Assembly (NCBI GenBank): GCA_025667525.1
Contig: CM046879.1
Location: 385,229,039 to 385,293,038 of the forward strand
Direction: 5' to 3'
Source: Glebionis coronaria
Taxonomy: Eukaryota > Streptophyta > Magnoliopsida > Asterales > Asteraceae
DNA: 64,000 nucleotides
Positions 35,882-47,456 of the stretch are shown here, piece by piece. Below the pieces are notes generated by a model that saw nothing but the letters and a program-made list of their open reading frames with translations, was not told the DNA's origin and searched no databases. How positions within the stretch are numbered: position 1 is the first letter of the stretch; each line of letters begins with the position of its first letter. The translations under genes were made by a program, and so were the position numbers.

Positions 35882-36816
35882 CAGGAAAGTTAGACATGGA
35901 GGATTGTAGTGATGAATGTAACTAATCTTTCTAGATTGGTACCTAATTTTCCAATGGGAAATATACCTATATTATAATATTTTGAAAATTTTGTATTCTC
36001 TACAGTTCTTTATTAATGTTCTTTACTGATTCTCTTATGGATGCGCATAAAAATAAGTACATATAAGTTATAAGCTGATCTAGAAATACGCCTTTTGCTA
36101 CAAATATGCATGTACCAAAGGTAATTACTGGAACAGGTGAAGGCATTTTGAGAAAACTTTTAGCCATTCCAAGAAGCCCATAATCAATCAAGTTATTTTA
36201 GGCTGAGATATACCATTAGATACTATCATTAAGAATTTTATGTACAATTTTTTATTGCCTATAACACTCCAAGTAAAGATTCACACGCTCCATTTTGTGA
36301 TATGAACGGTTATGTATGAAAGAATGCTTACTGTGTTTATACTTTGGAGTGTGTTGTTCTGATCCAAAGGTTGAACACAATGATGTCAGAATATATGAAT
36401 GAATGAATGTTTGTATGGTATGTTCGAGCTATTTCTAACTAACTTGAATTTGTAAGGCAATTCACATGATGGTTTAAATGTTCCAGGAAAATGAATGCTA
36501 AAATGCACGGATACTTCACACAAGTATGCCACAAGTGTGTTTCATTAGTTTGATATGTATTCATTTCAGGTCATGCAACTTTGATAGTTTTCATTTTACT
36601 AATTATTTTCTTTGTAAGCGCCTGTTACTGAAAATGCTTTATGTTTTCTCATAGTAAGAATCCATTGTACGGCTAGGAGGTAGCTAGGCATGTCCTTGAT
36701 GGTGATGTCTCATGTTATTGGACCCGATGTTGGAATAATAGCCAAATTTTGCTTGGCCCTTTCACGTTTTGTAGCTCAGTGGCTTACTTGAAACTTTTAG
36801 TAAAAAGGCGACTTAA

Positions 36817-37032
36817 CGAATCAACTGAGCTAGCTTAGTTGGCCATCAAGGGAACTTTGGGGAGGTATTCTTAGAGAGGTCTCGAGTTCGAGTCTCACCA
36901 AGAACATTCAGGGCCCCGAGTTAAACAGGAGTGGGGTTTATCCTATCCCCTAAGGAGAAGGTTCGAGGCTTGCATACTGCCCAATTGGATGTTACTGTAA
37001 GCTCGAATCACTAACTACTAACTCACCGTGAA
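36817..37032 (+). mobile_element. tRNA-derived SINE inside the Helitron
   Basis: An A box TAGCTTAGTTGG (36831-36842) fits the Pol III consensus. A B box GAGTTCGAGTCTC (36884-36896) lies 41 bases further on. The element ends in a short A run (about 37031-37037). It is flanked by CGACTTAA at 36809-36816 and 37040-37047; with the preceding bases the duplication extends to about 15 bp with one mismatch. The length of about 215 bp is typical of plant SINEs. Family not named. Confidence 0.82.
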
Positions 37033-37555
37033 AAAAAGACGACTTAAAGTTTGCTAATGTTTAGTGAGTCTGCAGTTGTGGATAGGGCCATGCAGACTTG
37101 GCCATCTTACTTAAATGGTCAGGTGAAAAAAAATAAAAGGAACGTATTGTAATTGATTTAGACGTTTATGGCATCAACAATGATATAAAAGTACCAAATG
37201 CTAAGAAAAAAATAAGGAGGATGATCCAAGTGTTAAGAAGAAAGGTCCTTTGAGCTTGCTGGAACAATATCATATATCCTTGGGTTTTCAAGTATTACAT
37301 TCCTTATTTATAGAATGCACCCAAATATGGATGGGACGACAATGGAGACGGTTATTTTGCTATGAGAACGGATTGATAACTCAAATTTAGGATAGTTTGG
37401 GTGGTGCTTTCATATGTGTTGGAACAAGAAATAATGCTTAATGCCATTTTCAAATTGTTATATGTAATTCACGTGATAAAACATATGGTCCATAAAATTA
37501 TCAGGTGTAAGAAGAAAAAGACCACGTGAATCAATGGCAACACAAAATTATGAAC

Positions 37556-37680
37556 CTTTGTAAAATTCCGACAAAAACGTAAAAATACTGACGAAAAACC
37601 GCTATGGAAACTAAAAAGATAAAAATACTGACGAAAAATTCCGACAAAAACGTGAAAATACCGACGAAAACGTAAAAAAT
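37556..37680 (+). repeat. Degenerate short repeat CCGACAAAAACGTGAAAATA in the Helitron
   Basis: Units built from TTCCGACAAAAACGT and AAAATACTGACGAAAA recur about four times with small changes across 120 bases. Confidence 0.65.
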
Positions 37681-38369
37681 TCAACTTAGTAATAAGATCT
37701 AATTATTAGACTATTGGGTTTTTGGTCCTATACCATAAACCATTTGACCCATTTTTAAACTCATCTGACCCAAACTTCATTTCATTTAAAGAAACAGTGT
37801 GACTCATTTGACCCATAACTCAAATTTTGTTCAACGCATTCCAACCCGTAAGGTTGTAAAATTGACCTAAATTGACCTTTTTTGGTTGAATGGGTTGAAA
37901 TTATCACCTCTACATATATATGATGTGACCGAATGGTCAATGATCACTAGAACTTATCAAGTCAGTGGTATTCTTTAGTCTGTTAGTGGTTGGCAGTCAG
38001 TTCTGTCAACTGGAATTATTACGCCTGCTGCCACCGTAAGTTGATGCTTACAAGAAAGCCACTCTTTCGTCTATCTGGATAAACATCAATGATTGTGTTG
38101 GTAAAAAAAATTTAGTGGGTGTTTGATAAAAAAAGGCTCACTTGGATTGACCTATCTTTCTATTGCATCGGCAGTTCACGTTGTTTTTGGTTTGATATAA
38201 TATCATCTATCGATCATATACCAGAACCGACCGATAGGGATTCGGGTTATCAGGTTTAGGTGATAGTCGGGTCAGATTTTGTCGGGTTGAGTGATTTTTG
38301 TCGGATCGACAAACGTTGTTTAAAAAAATACACGAACCGAACCCGCCCGTTGGGCGGGTTACGAAACTA

Positions 38370-38370
<1 letters not shown>

Positions 38371-38462
<92 letters not shown>
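38371..38462. repeat. TA microsatellite at the Helitron 3' flank
   Basis: About 46 TA units follow the CTAG end without interruption. The left flank of the Helitron has a shorter run of the same dinucleotide. ORFs read through it on either strand (Tyr/Ile repeats) are artefacts. Confidence 0.95.
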
Positions 38463-38467
<5 letters not shown>

Positions 38468-38979
38468 GGTATGGATCCGTGTGTGAGCACTCTGCGATGG
38501 CATATGTTTGTATTTTATTTCTTTTGGATATGCATCCATAGCTGGCAAGCTGCGAAACTTCTTAAACTTGCAATTTTCTTTCGACTGGACTCATCCGAGA
38601 ATCATGTCAAATATTCTTATTTTATCATGGCTTGGCTGATTAGCAAGCATGAGTTAACTTGGTTGAACTTATTTACTTGGCATGTTTTGGCTATTTCGCA
38701 AACATGTCGTGATACAGCTTTATGTGCTTCCATAATGGCTTTTATGTTTGATTGGTTTGTGATGTTTTCGAGAGAGTTATGTATACGTCGAATGATTACC
38801 GTATCGATGAATTTGTTTTTTTTTTTGGAAATAGGTTTGTATGTACCTAATATTGCGACAAGGTGACTTTGTACGACTAGTAATAATTACTTCGTCTTGT
38901 ATATTCTGAACGTTTTCGATGGGGTTATTTGTGACCCGTGCGATTTTATTTTGTGAGTAGTTGTTTTTATGAGATGATG
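38463..38979 (+). other. Unassigned internal sequence of the Tekay-like element, 3' of the Helitron
   Basis: The region follows the TA run and precedes integrase remnants. A 133-codon ORF (38465-38866) is rich in Phe, Trp and Ile and matches nothing I know; it is probably non-coding decay of pol. Confidence 0.5.
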
Positions 38980-39450
38980 AACCAAGTGAAAGGACGATTC
39001 GAAAGTTGGAAGACATGCTCCGAGCGTGTGTGATTGATTTTGATAGTTGTTGAGATCGATACTAGCCGTTGGTAGTACCATTATACAACGACATTTACTC
39101 TCTTAGCATTGAGGCTTTAGCATTTTAAGAATTATGTTGATGAAAATGTAGATCGCCAGTTGGATAGAATGAAGTAAGGAAAAGTCAGTTGAATGGACTT
39201 GGAAGGATTCGAGAGGCTACGGAAGAGATGGTGTAGACTAAGAATCACTTGTTGACCGCGAGAAGCTGTGAGAAGAGATGTGTTGATAACCGTAGGAAGA
39301 AATTGGGAAATTGAAGTGGAGATCATGGATCGAGATGTTAGGAGATTGAAGCAAGCTATAATACTCATCATGAAGGTGTGATGGAACCCGAGACGTGAAC
39401 CGAAGTCCACATCAGAACGTGAAGACCTCTTTAGAAAGTAGTACCCTTAT
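38980..39450 (+). pseudogene. Integrase C-terminus and chromodomain remnants of the Tekay-like element
   Basis: GAAAGGACGATTCGAAAG and the following RKLEDMLRACV-like block (about 38986-39030) match the region just after the integrase catalytic glutamate. The segment at 39200-39310 matches the usual IREATEEMV...RRKKL stretch, and 39318-39445 matches a chromodomain (IMDRDVRRLKQ, then an EREDLF-type end). Stops and frameshifts are frequent, and the parts between are shortened. This identifies the element as a chromovirus even though RT is absent. Confidence 0.75.
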
Positions 39451-39509
39451 CTTCCTAGTAGTACAAAATGCGAGTATAAGAACCGGAGAGCGCCGAGACG
39501 TCGCTCCCT

Positions 39510-39523
39510 TAAGGAGGGGAGGA
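39510..39523 (+). promoter_or_regulatory. Polypurine tract of the Tekay-like element
   Basis: TAAGGAGGGGAGGA directly abuts TGTAAGACCC of the 3' LTR. Confidence 0.88.
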
Positions 39524-42420
39524 TGTAAGACCCGTGAAAGTGCCGTAAGATGCTAAGTTATTGTCTCAAGAGTTGTTCAGTATGAGCATCTCTCTTAAGT
39601 TGCGACTCACTTATGGATGTGATATCCCGAGCCCAACGTTATTTATTTAATCCTATTTTACGGATATTTTTGAAATTTTTAAGAAATTTCGTTTGCTATA
39701 TATTTGACGGTTTAAGTTGAAACCAACGTTTACGGTCGTAATTTTAACATTTGACGATTTAAGAAGAACCGATGACGACTACGATACCGACGGATGCCCA
39801 AAATTTATCTTTTATTATCGATTGATCGATATTTGAGTTTTTCGAGATTTTATTTTTATTACATGTTAAGTCGAGTCGGAACCAAGTGTATATTTGTTTT
39901 GTGTGCGTTTGAACCATTTAAAAGAATTTTCGAGTGTTCGGGACGACCCCCGACTTCCGTAAAATTTTAAAGTCGACTAATAAGTCGTTTCCCGCAAATA
40001 TTGGTGTCATTTAAATACAAGGCCAAAAGATTAGCCAAATTACCACTTGAGCCCCTCAAACTTTCCAAAAGGGTGAAAACCAAAAACACACATCACAAAA
40101 ACACATAAAAATTTCTCTCATTTCTCTCCCACCCCTCTCTTTGGCCGTCGGCCAAGAACACCACCACCACCAATAATTTTTTTCCCATTTGATTTTATTA
40201 AATCCAAGTTTAGACCACCCTCTAATTAATCATTGTAAGTGTTTTGATATATTTTTTAACAACACGCATTAACATTAATTTTTCAAGAATTAAAGATTTT
40301 TCAAAAACGTGTTTAGATGTAATTAAACTAGTGGGGTGTTTAATTCATGTGTTTATGAGGATGAATCATCCATAAAACATAATGGGGTTTACGATTTTTG
40401 TGTTCCACAGCCCCTAAAGCCACGAAATGTGGGGGGGGGGGGGGGGGGTTTGGGTGTGTTCAAGGTGTTTGATGAAATGTGTCATGGGTTTGTGTCTAGA
40501 TTGATGTTTTGGGTGTGTTTGAATGGTTTAAACATATTGCATGCTTGAATATATGTTTAGGTTTTGAGATGGGTTTGATAATTAGGTAGTCTAGGACTGA
40601 TTTTATGATTGGTTATGGTTAGGAGTGTTTAGGTTGAGGTCTAGTGCCGATAAAATGGGTTGGAAACGAGTGTAGGATTGATTTTGGGATAGTTGATTTT
40701 AGGCAGAATGTTCGAAGTGTTTTCATAAAAATTATTTTGTAAACAGGTCTTGTGGTTAGGATGTAGTTGTAGAGCTTTGTCTTAGCTTCATTTCGGTATA
40801 AAGTAGAGCTTACGACTCCAAACGAGTCAAAAGTTATGCTACTTTGAAAATACGTGTACCGGGAGATGAGAACCAACACAATCCGAATTTGTGTTTGGTT
40901 TTGGGTCAAATCCCGGGGACCATAGGTTTAGTTTGGTAAATGGTCAAAGGTTGGTTTTTGGTCTCAAACCTGCATATTTGAGTCTATTATAATACTTAGG
41001 TGTCAAATGGGTCAATGGTACATTTTAAATGGGTCAAACAAGTCCAACTTGGTCAAGGTGCAAAATCAGTCCGAAAAACGTAGGCTTAGTAATGTGTTGA
41101 GTAACAGGTTGTAAAAGCGAAAACTTTTAATGGGATTAAAAATGGGTTTTCTACAGGTCTTAAGGTATTTTTGAGAATTTTCCCAAATTTTATAAAAGGG
41201 TATAAGTCTAGGAAAACAGCCCATACTTTTGGTAAGTATCGGCGAAACCGTAAAATGGATAGTAACTTTAATAACATTGATAAATGGTATAAGTCTAGTA
41301 ACAACTACTTGTTTGATTTTGGCGTGAGTTTTCATAAGCGTTGAGTGTGTTTGCATATGCGTGTGTTTAGTACAATAATGTACGCGGAGTATTGATTTGG
41401 TTTTCGTACTTTGACTTTTAGGTCAAGTGTTTGATTTTCCCGGGCATCCACGTCGTCGGTGACATTTCTCGTTACGTCTTCGCTAGAACCACTACTACTA
41501 CGCAAGGTGAGTCTATAGCCTCGCTCTTTACTTATTTCAAATGATTTTACCCGCGAGGGGGATACATGCTATTTAAATGAAAATGAACGTAAGTCATGAA
41601 TGATTGTTGGAACCGAATGTTGCCTTGAAATTGTGTTGAGTACCTGGTTGCAAAAGGCCCTAATTTCATGAACTATTAACTATTGTCTTGCCCTTGCGAA
41701 GGGGGAAATAGCTGCTTATACAAAGTGATAGTACTATGGGGTTGACTACCCTATCCGAGACGAGGGCTAGTACGTTGATACCCCCTGTGGACGGATAATT
41801 TGTGATAAGAGATAAGGTATAATTGCAACTAATGCCTTTAGTATGGGCACTGGTTTCATCTGAATCACGCCGGTAATTATTACGCGGGTGATTGAGTTAA
41901 CGGATTAGTGTCATGAGCTTAAACACAATTGTCATATCCTTGAATAATAGATTGTATGGCCACAATGCTATTGAATGATCGTGATTGGTTTTTAATACTT
42001 ATGTTCAACAGATGATTTGATAAACCTATAGATTCGCTCAACCTTTGTGTTGACGATTTTAAGCATGTGTTTCAGGTAATCAAGGTTGATAGCAGTGGAG
42101 CATGCGAGGATGGAAGTTGTTGTGGCTTGGCGGTCTACTTTGTTTTTCTTCCCTTTTAGCACTTAAATATTTTATATTATGTCATGTGAACGAAAATGTA
42201 CTTTTGGGTTGAGATTCAGTGGGGACCTAACGCAAACTCTGTTTAGTATTATCTTGGGATTTGGAAAACTGTAGACTTGTATGATTTTAATAATGTTTAA
42301 ATTTAAGTTTAAACTTTTACGTCTCTTTGAGTCGTTTAATATAGCTTATGTGTGATGATAACTACGTAGCACCCAAATGTTGTAGTTCCGCTACGCATAG
42401 CATTTGTTGGGGGTGTTATA
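39524..42420 (+). repeat. 3' LTR of the Tekay-like element
   Basis: 2,897 bp, nearly identical to 21283-24220 apart from scattered substitutions and the shorter G run (40431-40448). It ends GGGGTGTTATA and is followed by GTAAC. Confidence 0.93.
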
Positions 42421-42425
42421 GTAAC
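42421..42425 (+). repeat. Target-site duplication GTAAC, right copy
   Basis: Exact match to 21278-21282; ORF2 coding resumes directly after. Confidence 0.93.
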
Positions 42426-45110
42426 TATATCCACGACTTCGGTAATCAACACAATCATGACAACTCCTGTAACCCCGTCAACATCAACCATTCAACCCGT
42501 GTCTTTGCCGTCACATCCACCGGTCGATACAGCTTTCATGATAAAAATAGAACAATGACTGAAAGATCAAGAAGATAAAACTAATCAAGTCACAGAGCAG
42601 TTAGAATCATCAAAGAAAGATTTTGAAAAATAAATTATTCGGCTCCGAGAAGAATTAGTAAGTCGTCAACAATCTGAAGAGTCATTAAGAGCAAGCCTAG
42701 AAGCTAAAGCAGACAGAAATCAAGAAAAGATTGAACATCTTCGCTAACTCAAAAGAAAATACAAAGACGAGAAAGAAGAACTTGTTAAAGCTAATGCTAC
42801 ACTCATTGAATCCATCAATGAAATGGTTAAAGGCTCTCTTGAAACGGCACTCCATGCTCTGCGAGAAGAACTAAAAGACATTGCTTCAAGCAAACTGATC
42901 ATCAAGTCTTCAGACACTCAGCAGTCCGACTATCTAATTGCTCAAAGGCTTACAGACTACGAGTTGAAGAAGCTGTTGCATGGTAGGATGATTCAAATTG
43001 AGTCCCATAACCAAACACTAGAACAAATAGCACTCCACAAAGCTTTAAAGACGGCTATAGATCAAGACACAGAGATATTTGAAAAGCATGGCTCCGTCGT
43101 CCCATACAGTACTGTACAACAAGATAAAGAAAACGAAGAAGAGGGCAAATCAGACAAACCAGATGAATCTTCTGATAATAACGAAGATGACGATGGTGAA
43201 GATGACGATGACGGTGAAGATGAAGATGAAGATGAAGATGACGATGACGATAACGATGACATTGACAAACGTGATGACGATGATGCTGAAAAACACGATG
43301 ATGATGACAGTATGGATGAACAAGTCAATGATGAGGATGAGACAGAGGACGATGAAGAAGAGAAAAAGGATGATGAAGATGAGGCTGAGGATGATAACAC
43401 AAACAAAGAAAAGATGTATGATAATGATGCTCAAACTTCAGGAATAGGTGACAAGTCTCAAAAGGATGATGTTACCAAAGATCAAACCACTTCAGCAGCC
43501 GAGGAAACTCCAGAAACCGAGACACCTCAAAAGGGAAAACACACCAAACACCGTCATGATGTTGATGCTAATATGATCGTTTCATCCGCTAAAGTTCAAT
43601 CTGATCCAGCTACCACATCTACAACACAAGCACCCGAATAACCTTTATCGGAATCTGATCAGAATATACCTGAAAATTCAGAATCTTCTCTATAAAGGAT
43701 ATTCCAGAAACTCAGTCACTTCTAGAACGTAAACCAGAATCTGAACCAATCATGGAGACTCCATCTGTTGAACCAGTTCCTGTCATTCAAGAATCAAGTG
43801 AACCAACGTGGGTGGATACAATTAATTTAGATGAAAATGCACCCGAGCAACCTTGGGTCACGAAAGATGCTAGCATTCGTCCGCTAACTCAAGAAGATGA
43901 ATCAGACTTCTCCCAAATCCTCAGCAATCCCATTGACTTCTCAGCATACCAAGTCTACACTTATGGAACTGACAACCTAACTCCAGCTATGGTAACTCGA
44001 GCTTTTCATGATCCCACCATCCTCGCTAATTCAAGAATCAGCAGAATGGAGGCTGAATACAATGCGAATGAGATTTTGAAAGCAATGAACTTTCCTCAAC
44101 GAACATGTCGTCACAGGCCAGAAAAATGCTCCTCTCCCGATAGCTGACGGTAACAATCAAATTATACGAGATTTCTTTGTCTGCCATGACCTTGAGTATT
44201 TGGTAAAAGGCGTAAACAAGTATGCGAATTAACTTTTGTCAAGGCTGCAACTTGGGGGTCAATACCATGGATTGAGGTAAAGATTGGCCGTACTTGGATA
44301 AGGTAATTAATTCCTCAGTATGATCACTTTGCTGAATTGGGTGCATCGCATTGGGGAGAAACCATACGAATAGCTTACAACTATGCATGTGGATTCAAAT
44401 CAAAGTCTCCAGTCGTATCTAAGTTCAGAATCAAAGCCATTCTAGGAGTAAGAATTGAACCCAAAGTCGGTTACCATCATCTAACAGAGATCAGACTGAA
44501 AAGAGAAGACGACAACCACTACACCATCATGGAAGGAGACTTTTCGGATCTTCCTGTCAAAGAAATTGAAGACATGTTGCTTCTGGTGACTCAAGGTACA
44601 CTCAGACACATGGAAGCCGAAGACATCATTGCCTTGAATTCAGCTCTAAGAATGTACCCTCGTCGCATTGTAATCTAGAATAGAGTTGAAGACTTGCAAC
44701 TCGGTGTTGAAAGTCATCAGAAGAAGCTGCACCTCACTGCTCCATACACTGAATTTCCTGATATCCATCACGAAAAAAGTCCCTAATCGAGTACTACAAA
44801 ACTAGTTCCAGGCACTTTCTACTTAAATAGATCCGATGAGAAGAAATTCATGAGAGTCGCGAAACTTCCCAAGTTTAGTGACGGGACTCTTCAACAAGTA
44901 CGAGACACATTGATTTAGCTCAACAAAACAAAGAAGCATCCCAAGGTTACCGTCCAATGGCACAAAGGATACGAAACAAGTGCTCACTACCTGATCAACA
45001 AGATTAATGAAAAGCTGAGGGAAAGACGGTTAATGAGGAGTCTAGAATGATTTGTCGGTGGTAGACCATATGGAGCGCACCACAAGCTAATGGAAAGATC
45101 CATTTAAAAT
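42426..45110 (+). pseudogene. Copia B accessory ORF2, 3' part
   Basis: After the insertion the protein continues with a Ser/Thr/Pro-rich stretch. A coiled-coil follows (about 42550-42830, with stops), then a helical segment around RLTDYELKKLLHGRMIQIE (about 42943-43000), a strongly acidic Asp/Glu domain (43175-43430), and a C-terminal domain with GASHWGETIRIAYNYACGF (about 44338-44397) and a SDGTLQQVRDTL region. Stops and frameshifts occur near 42558, 42633, 43639, 44145, 44676 and 45048. The C-terminal order agrees with the uncharacterised ORF I recall from related copia elements. No enzymatic motif is visible. Confidence 0.72.
43175..43430 (+). repeat. Asp/Glu-coding low-complexity tract in ORF2
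   Basis: GAT, GAC, GAA and GAG codons dominate about 80 residues, interrupted by Lys, Asn and His. Antisense ORFs over this stretch (poly-Ser and poly-Ile) are shadows of it. Confidence 0.85.
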
Positions 45111-45539
45111 GGGTCGTACTATCTCAGGTCAACTCCATATTTTACTTGTGAATATGTAAAGACTGTGAATATTGTGCTTTTGTGGCTTGCTGTAGTGTGA
45201 AAGTATAATAATTTTTCAAGAATTTTCATGAGATTCTAAATCTTTCAAAATATATCATACTCAAGCACTACAACTAACCCTCATTAACTTGAGGGGGAGC
45301 ATTGATATGTTCTATGTCCAACACCTAATTTCATTTTGTTAACCAAAGACCGGTTAATACATCAATATCCAAAATATTAATGATTAACATTTTGGATAAG
45401 GGGAGAAAATGGGATTAAGTAGACTTGTAAACATATGTGGCTAAAAATGAAAAGAGCGTAATAAAAAATCCAACTTGATATGTGCTATGCATATGTTAAG
45501 GGGGAGCATTTTTTTATCAACAACACTAGAGGTACAAAA
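45111..45539 (+). other. 3' non-coding region of copia B, part 1
   Basis: Three purine tracts occur here: GAGGGGGAGC near 45291, AAGGGGAGAAAATGG near 45398 and AAGGGGGAGC near 45499. TTTTCAAGAATTTTCATG...ATCTTTCAAAAT (about 45213-45252) matches copia A at about 11389-11430. The region is cut at 45539 by the Athila-like insertion. Confidence 0.75.
45535..45539 (+). repeat. Target-site duplication CAAAA, left copy
   Basis: CAAAA precedes TGATATAAGG and recurs at 54840-54844. Confidence 0.88.
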
Positions 45540-45957
45540 TGATATAAGGGTTTTACCTAGTAAGAAAATTATCGTTGTTCCAGTCTAATCGAATTGATAA
45601 CTGGTTTAATGTGCGACTCAGCTGTCTTTGGTGGTAAAAATAGTTGTGTCGTTGTAGTGAAATTAAAAGTGCAAATACAATTAAAAGAAAGGCAGGTAAT
45701 TTAAATCTAAATCTAATTTAAAATAAATGACTGGAATTTAAAAGCGTGATGAAAAATTAAAAGGCACTAAACGGAAATAACGCAAACTTAAAACTATCCT
45801 AAAGTCAAACTTAAAACGCAAATAAAACTTAAAACTAAGGCAAGGCTTAAAATAAATCTAAGGCAAGTAATCTTAAAGTGCAACTAAGTAAAAAGGCGGG
45901 AAAAACAAAGCTTAAAAATTAAAACTTAAAAACTGAAACTAAAAAGAACCTGAAAAC

Positions 45958-46530
45958 AGCTCATTTAGAATAATCCTTCGTTCGGAATAATCACTCATCC
46001 GGAATGTCACCTTCGTTCGGAATGATTCTTCTTTACTCGGAATAATTACCAAAACCTTGATCCGGAATATACAAGTTATTCCGAATGAACCTTTGATCCG
46101 GAATGTTCCGAATGAGTTCCCTAATCCGGAATGTTCTGAATGAGTTCCCTGATCCAGAATATTCAAAAGTAACCACCTTCGTTTGGAATGTCACTTGATT
46201 CGGAGTACAGGTTTGGTTCGGAATATCCACTATTCCGAATGAACAAGTTGATCCGAAATATAGTCTTTGGTTCGGAATATCTGCTCTGATCCGGAATAAA
46301 AGCTCAAACCCTTCGTTCGGAATGTTCCAAATGAATTCCTTGATCCGGAATATTATTCCAAATAAACGACTTGATCCGGAACAAATTCTTCACTCGGAAT
46401 GTTAGCTTGATTCGGAACTTTCACTGATCCGGAATATTCCACTGGTTCGAAATATTCTAAACAAAACTTTGATTCAGAATAATCAACAAGATTCTTTCAC
46501 TAGGAATGTTAGCTTGATTCGGAATGCCTG
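45958..46530. repeat. Array of CGGAAT words in 3' LTR
   Basis: Some thirty copies of TTCGGAAT, TCCGGAAT and ATTCCGAAT variants, many as TGATCCGGAATAT, occur at irregular spacing of 12-30 bases. Many copies are self-complementary (ATTCCGGAAT). The same array is in the partner LTR at 53355-53925. Confidence 0.88.
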
Positions 46531-46981
46531 GGAAACAAAAACACAACGAAGAACAAGGGGAAACAAAAATAGCACGAATCTAAACAAATCTAATCTAAAT
46601 CAACCAAAAGATTAAACAAGACTAATCATAAATGATCTAATAACAATAACTAATCAATCCAAATCAATAACACTAACAATAATAATCAAAAGAATCAAAA
46701 CCCACTTAATCAATTTAATAAAAACTTAAGAACATGAACATAAACAATAAAACACCAAGATTAAAATCAAACAAGAAAGGTAGATAGGAGATGAACAATA
46801 AAAGTAAAGATTAACAATTATTAAAAGGAAACTTACTTGAAATTAAATGAATTTAAGGTGCAAGACAAGTATTTAAATTTGACAATTAAGTAAATGACAT
46901 GTATTTAAATGTGCAAGGAAATGAAAATGGAAGAACTAGTGTCATTCCCTATCCAACAAAAAAATGAAAGGAAAATGAAGA

Positions 46982-46990
46982 CTATTTATA
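46982..46990 (-). promoter_or_regulatory. TATA box in 3' LTR
   Basis: TATAAATAG on the minus strand, at the same depth in the LTR as in the partner copy and the solo LTR. Confidence 0.6.
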
Positions 46991-47442
46991 GGGGATTAGG
47001 GAGGTGCTTGGAGGAAGCTTCCTCCCCTCTTTCTACTTTCTTTAATTGTCATTAAGTCCTTAATCTTCTTAATTCTTTGACTTTAACGACTTTGTCTCGG
47101 GATTTCTTCTCTCGTCTTGTAATTTCTTCAATAAATTAGACTTGAGTTCTTCGGCTTTTAGTAAACTTCCGTCTTTTGACTTTTTCTTCGATAAATCTTC
47201 AGAATTGGTCTTGGACTTCCGTTCTTTTTGCACTCTTGATTTCTTGACTTTGTCTTTTGTCTTTTTCTTCGATAAAAGCCCGTGAAAGCCCGTGTTTTCT
47301 CCCCTTTTCACATTTTCGTCCTAAATCACAACAAAAACACAAACCACGCATAATTCCGACATTTACGACATAAAATACACGTTTTGGCTTGGTTATTATT
47401 GTAGTTAAGTGGTAAAAAGGATGGGTGTTTACACACCTATCA

Positions 47443-47456
47443 AATCCCCTACACTT
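47443..47456 (-). promoter_or_regulatory. Polypurine tract of the Athila-like element
   Basis: On the minus strand AAGTGTAGGGGATT directly precedes the TGATAGGTG start of the 3' LTR. The core AAGTGTAGGGG recurs upstream near 49091-49102, 49146-49156 and 49387-49398. Confidence 0.75.

Larger units (their letters stand above)
28644..38370 (+). mobile_element. Helitron, 9.7 kb, apparently non-autonomous
   Basis: The 5' end TCTATAATATATATATGGGG begins with TC directly after an A. The 3' end is CTAG (38367-38370) followed by T, with a 9 bp stem hairpin (AACCCGCCC gtt GGGCGGGTT, 38340-38360) ending 10 bases before the terminus. These are the canonical Helitron ends, with insertion between A and T and no duplication. 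Both flanks are TA-dinucleotide microsatellite (28627-28643 and 38371-38462), so the insertion split a TA run. I see no Rep or Pif1-like helicase motifs. The interior carries exon-like fragments with splice-like borders, and a SINE. Confidence 0.85.
21283..42420 (+). mobile_element. Tekay-like Ty3/gypsy element, 21.1 kb, carrying a Helitron
   Basis: Two long direct repeats (21283-24220 and 39524-42420) start TGTAAGACCC and end GGGGTGTTATA. A tRNA-iMet-type primer binding site follows the first, a polypurine tract precedes the second, and the exact 5 bp duplication GTAAC flanks the whole. Remnants of integrase C-terminus and chromodomain lie before the 3' LTR, which places it among chromoviruses. 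No protease, RT or RNase H coding is recognisable, so the copy is non-autonomous or decayed. About 9.7 kb of the internal region is a Helitron. The LTRs are very similar (about 10 differences by eye in the first 600 bases), so insertion is fairly recent. Confidence 0.94.
45540..47442 (-). repeat. 3' LTR of the Athila-like element
   Basis: On the minus strand it starts TGATAGGTGTGTAAACACCC. It carries a TATAAATA box (46982-46990) about 455 bp in and an array of CGGAAT words (45958-46530). Differences from the partner LTR appear at roughly 3-4 per 100 bases by eye over short stretches. The outer end (45540 side) differs more. Confidence 0.88.

Noticed and set aside
36831..36896. Functional tRNA gene
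   Set aside because: A and B boxes are present but no cloverleaf or anticodon arm fits; the body, A tail and duplication show a SINE.
38207..38548. ORFs of Tyr/Ile repeats on both strands
   Set aside because: They are read-through of the TA microsatellite at 38371-38462.
43062..43450. Antisense poly-Ser and poly-Ile ORFs and an overlapping sense Met/Lys ORF
   Set aside because: They are other frames of the Asp/Glu-coding tract of ORF2; low-complexity coding opens several frames at once.
45958..46530. Satellite DNA
   Set aside because: No constant unit length; only a 6-10 base word is shared, with unrelated spacers.
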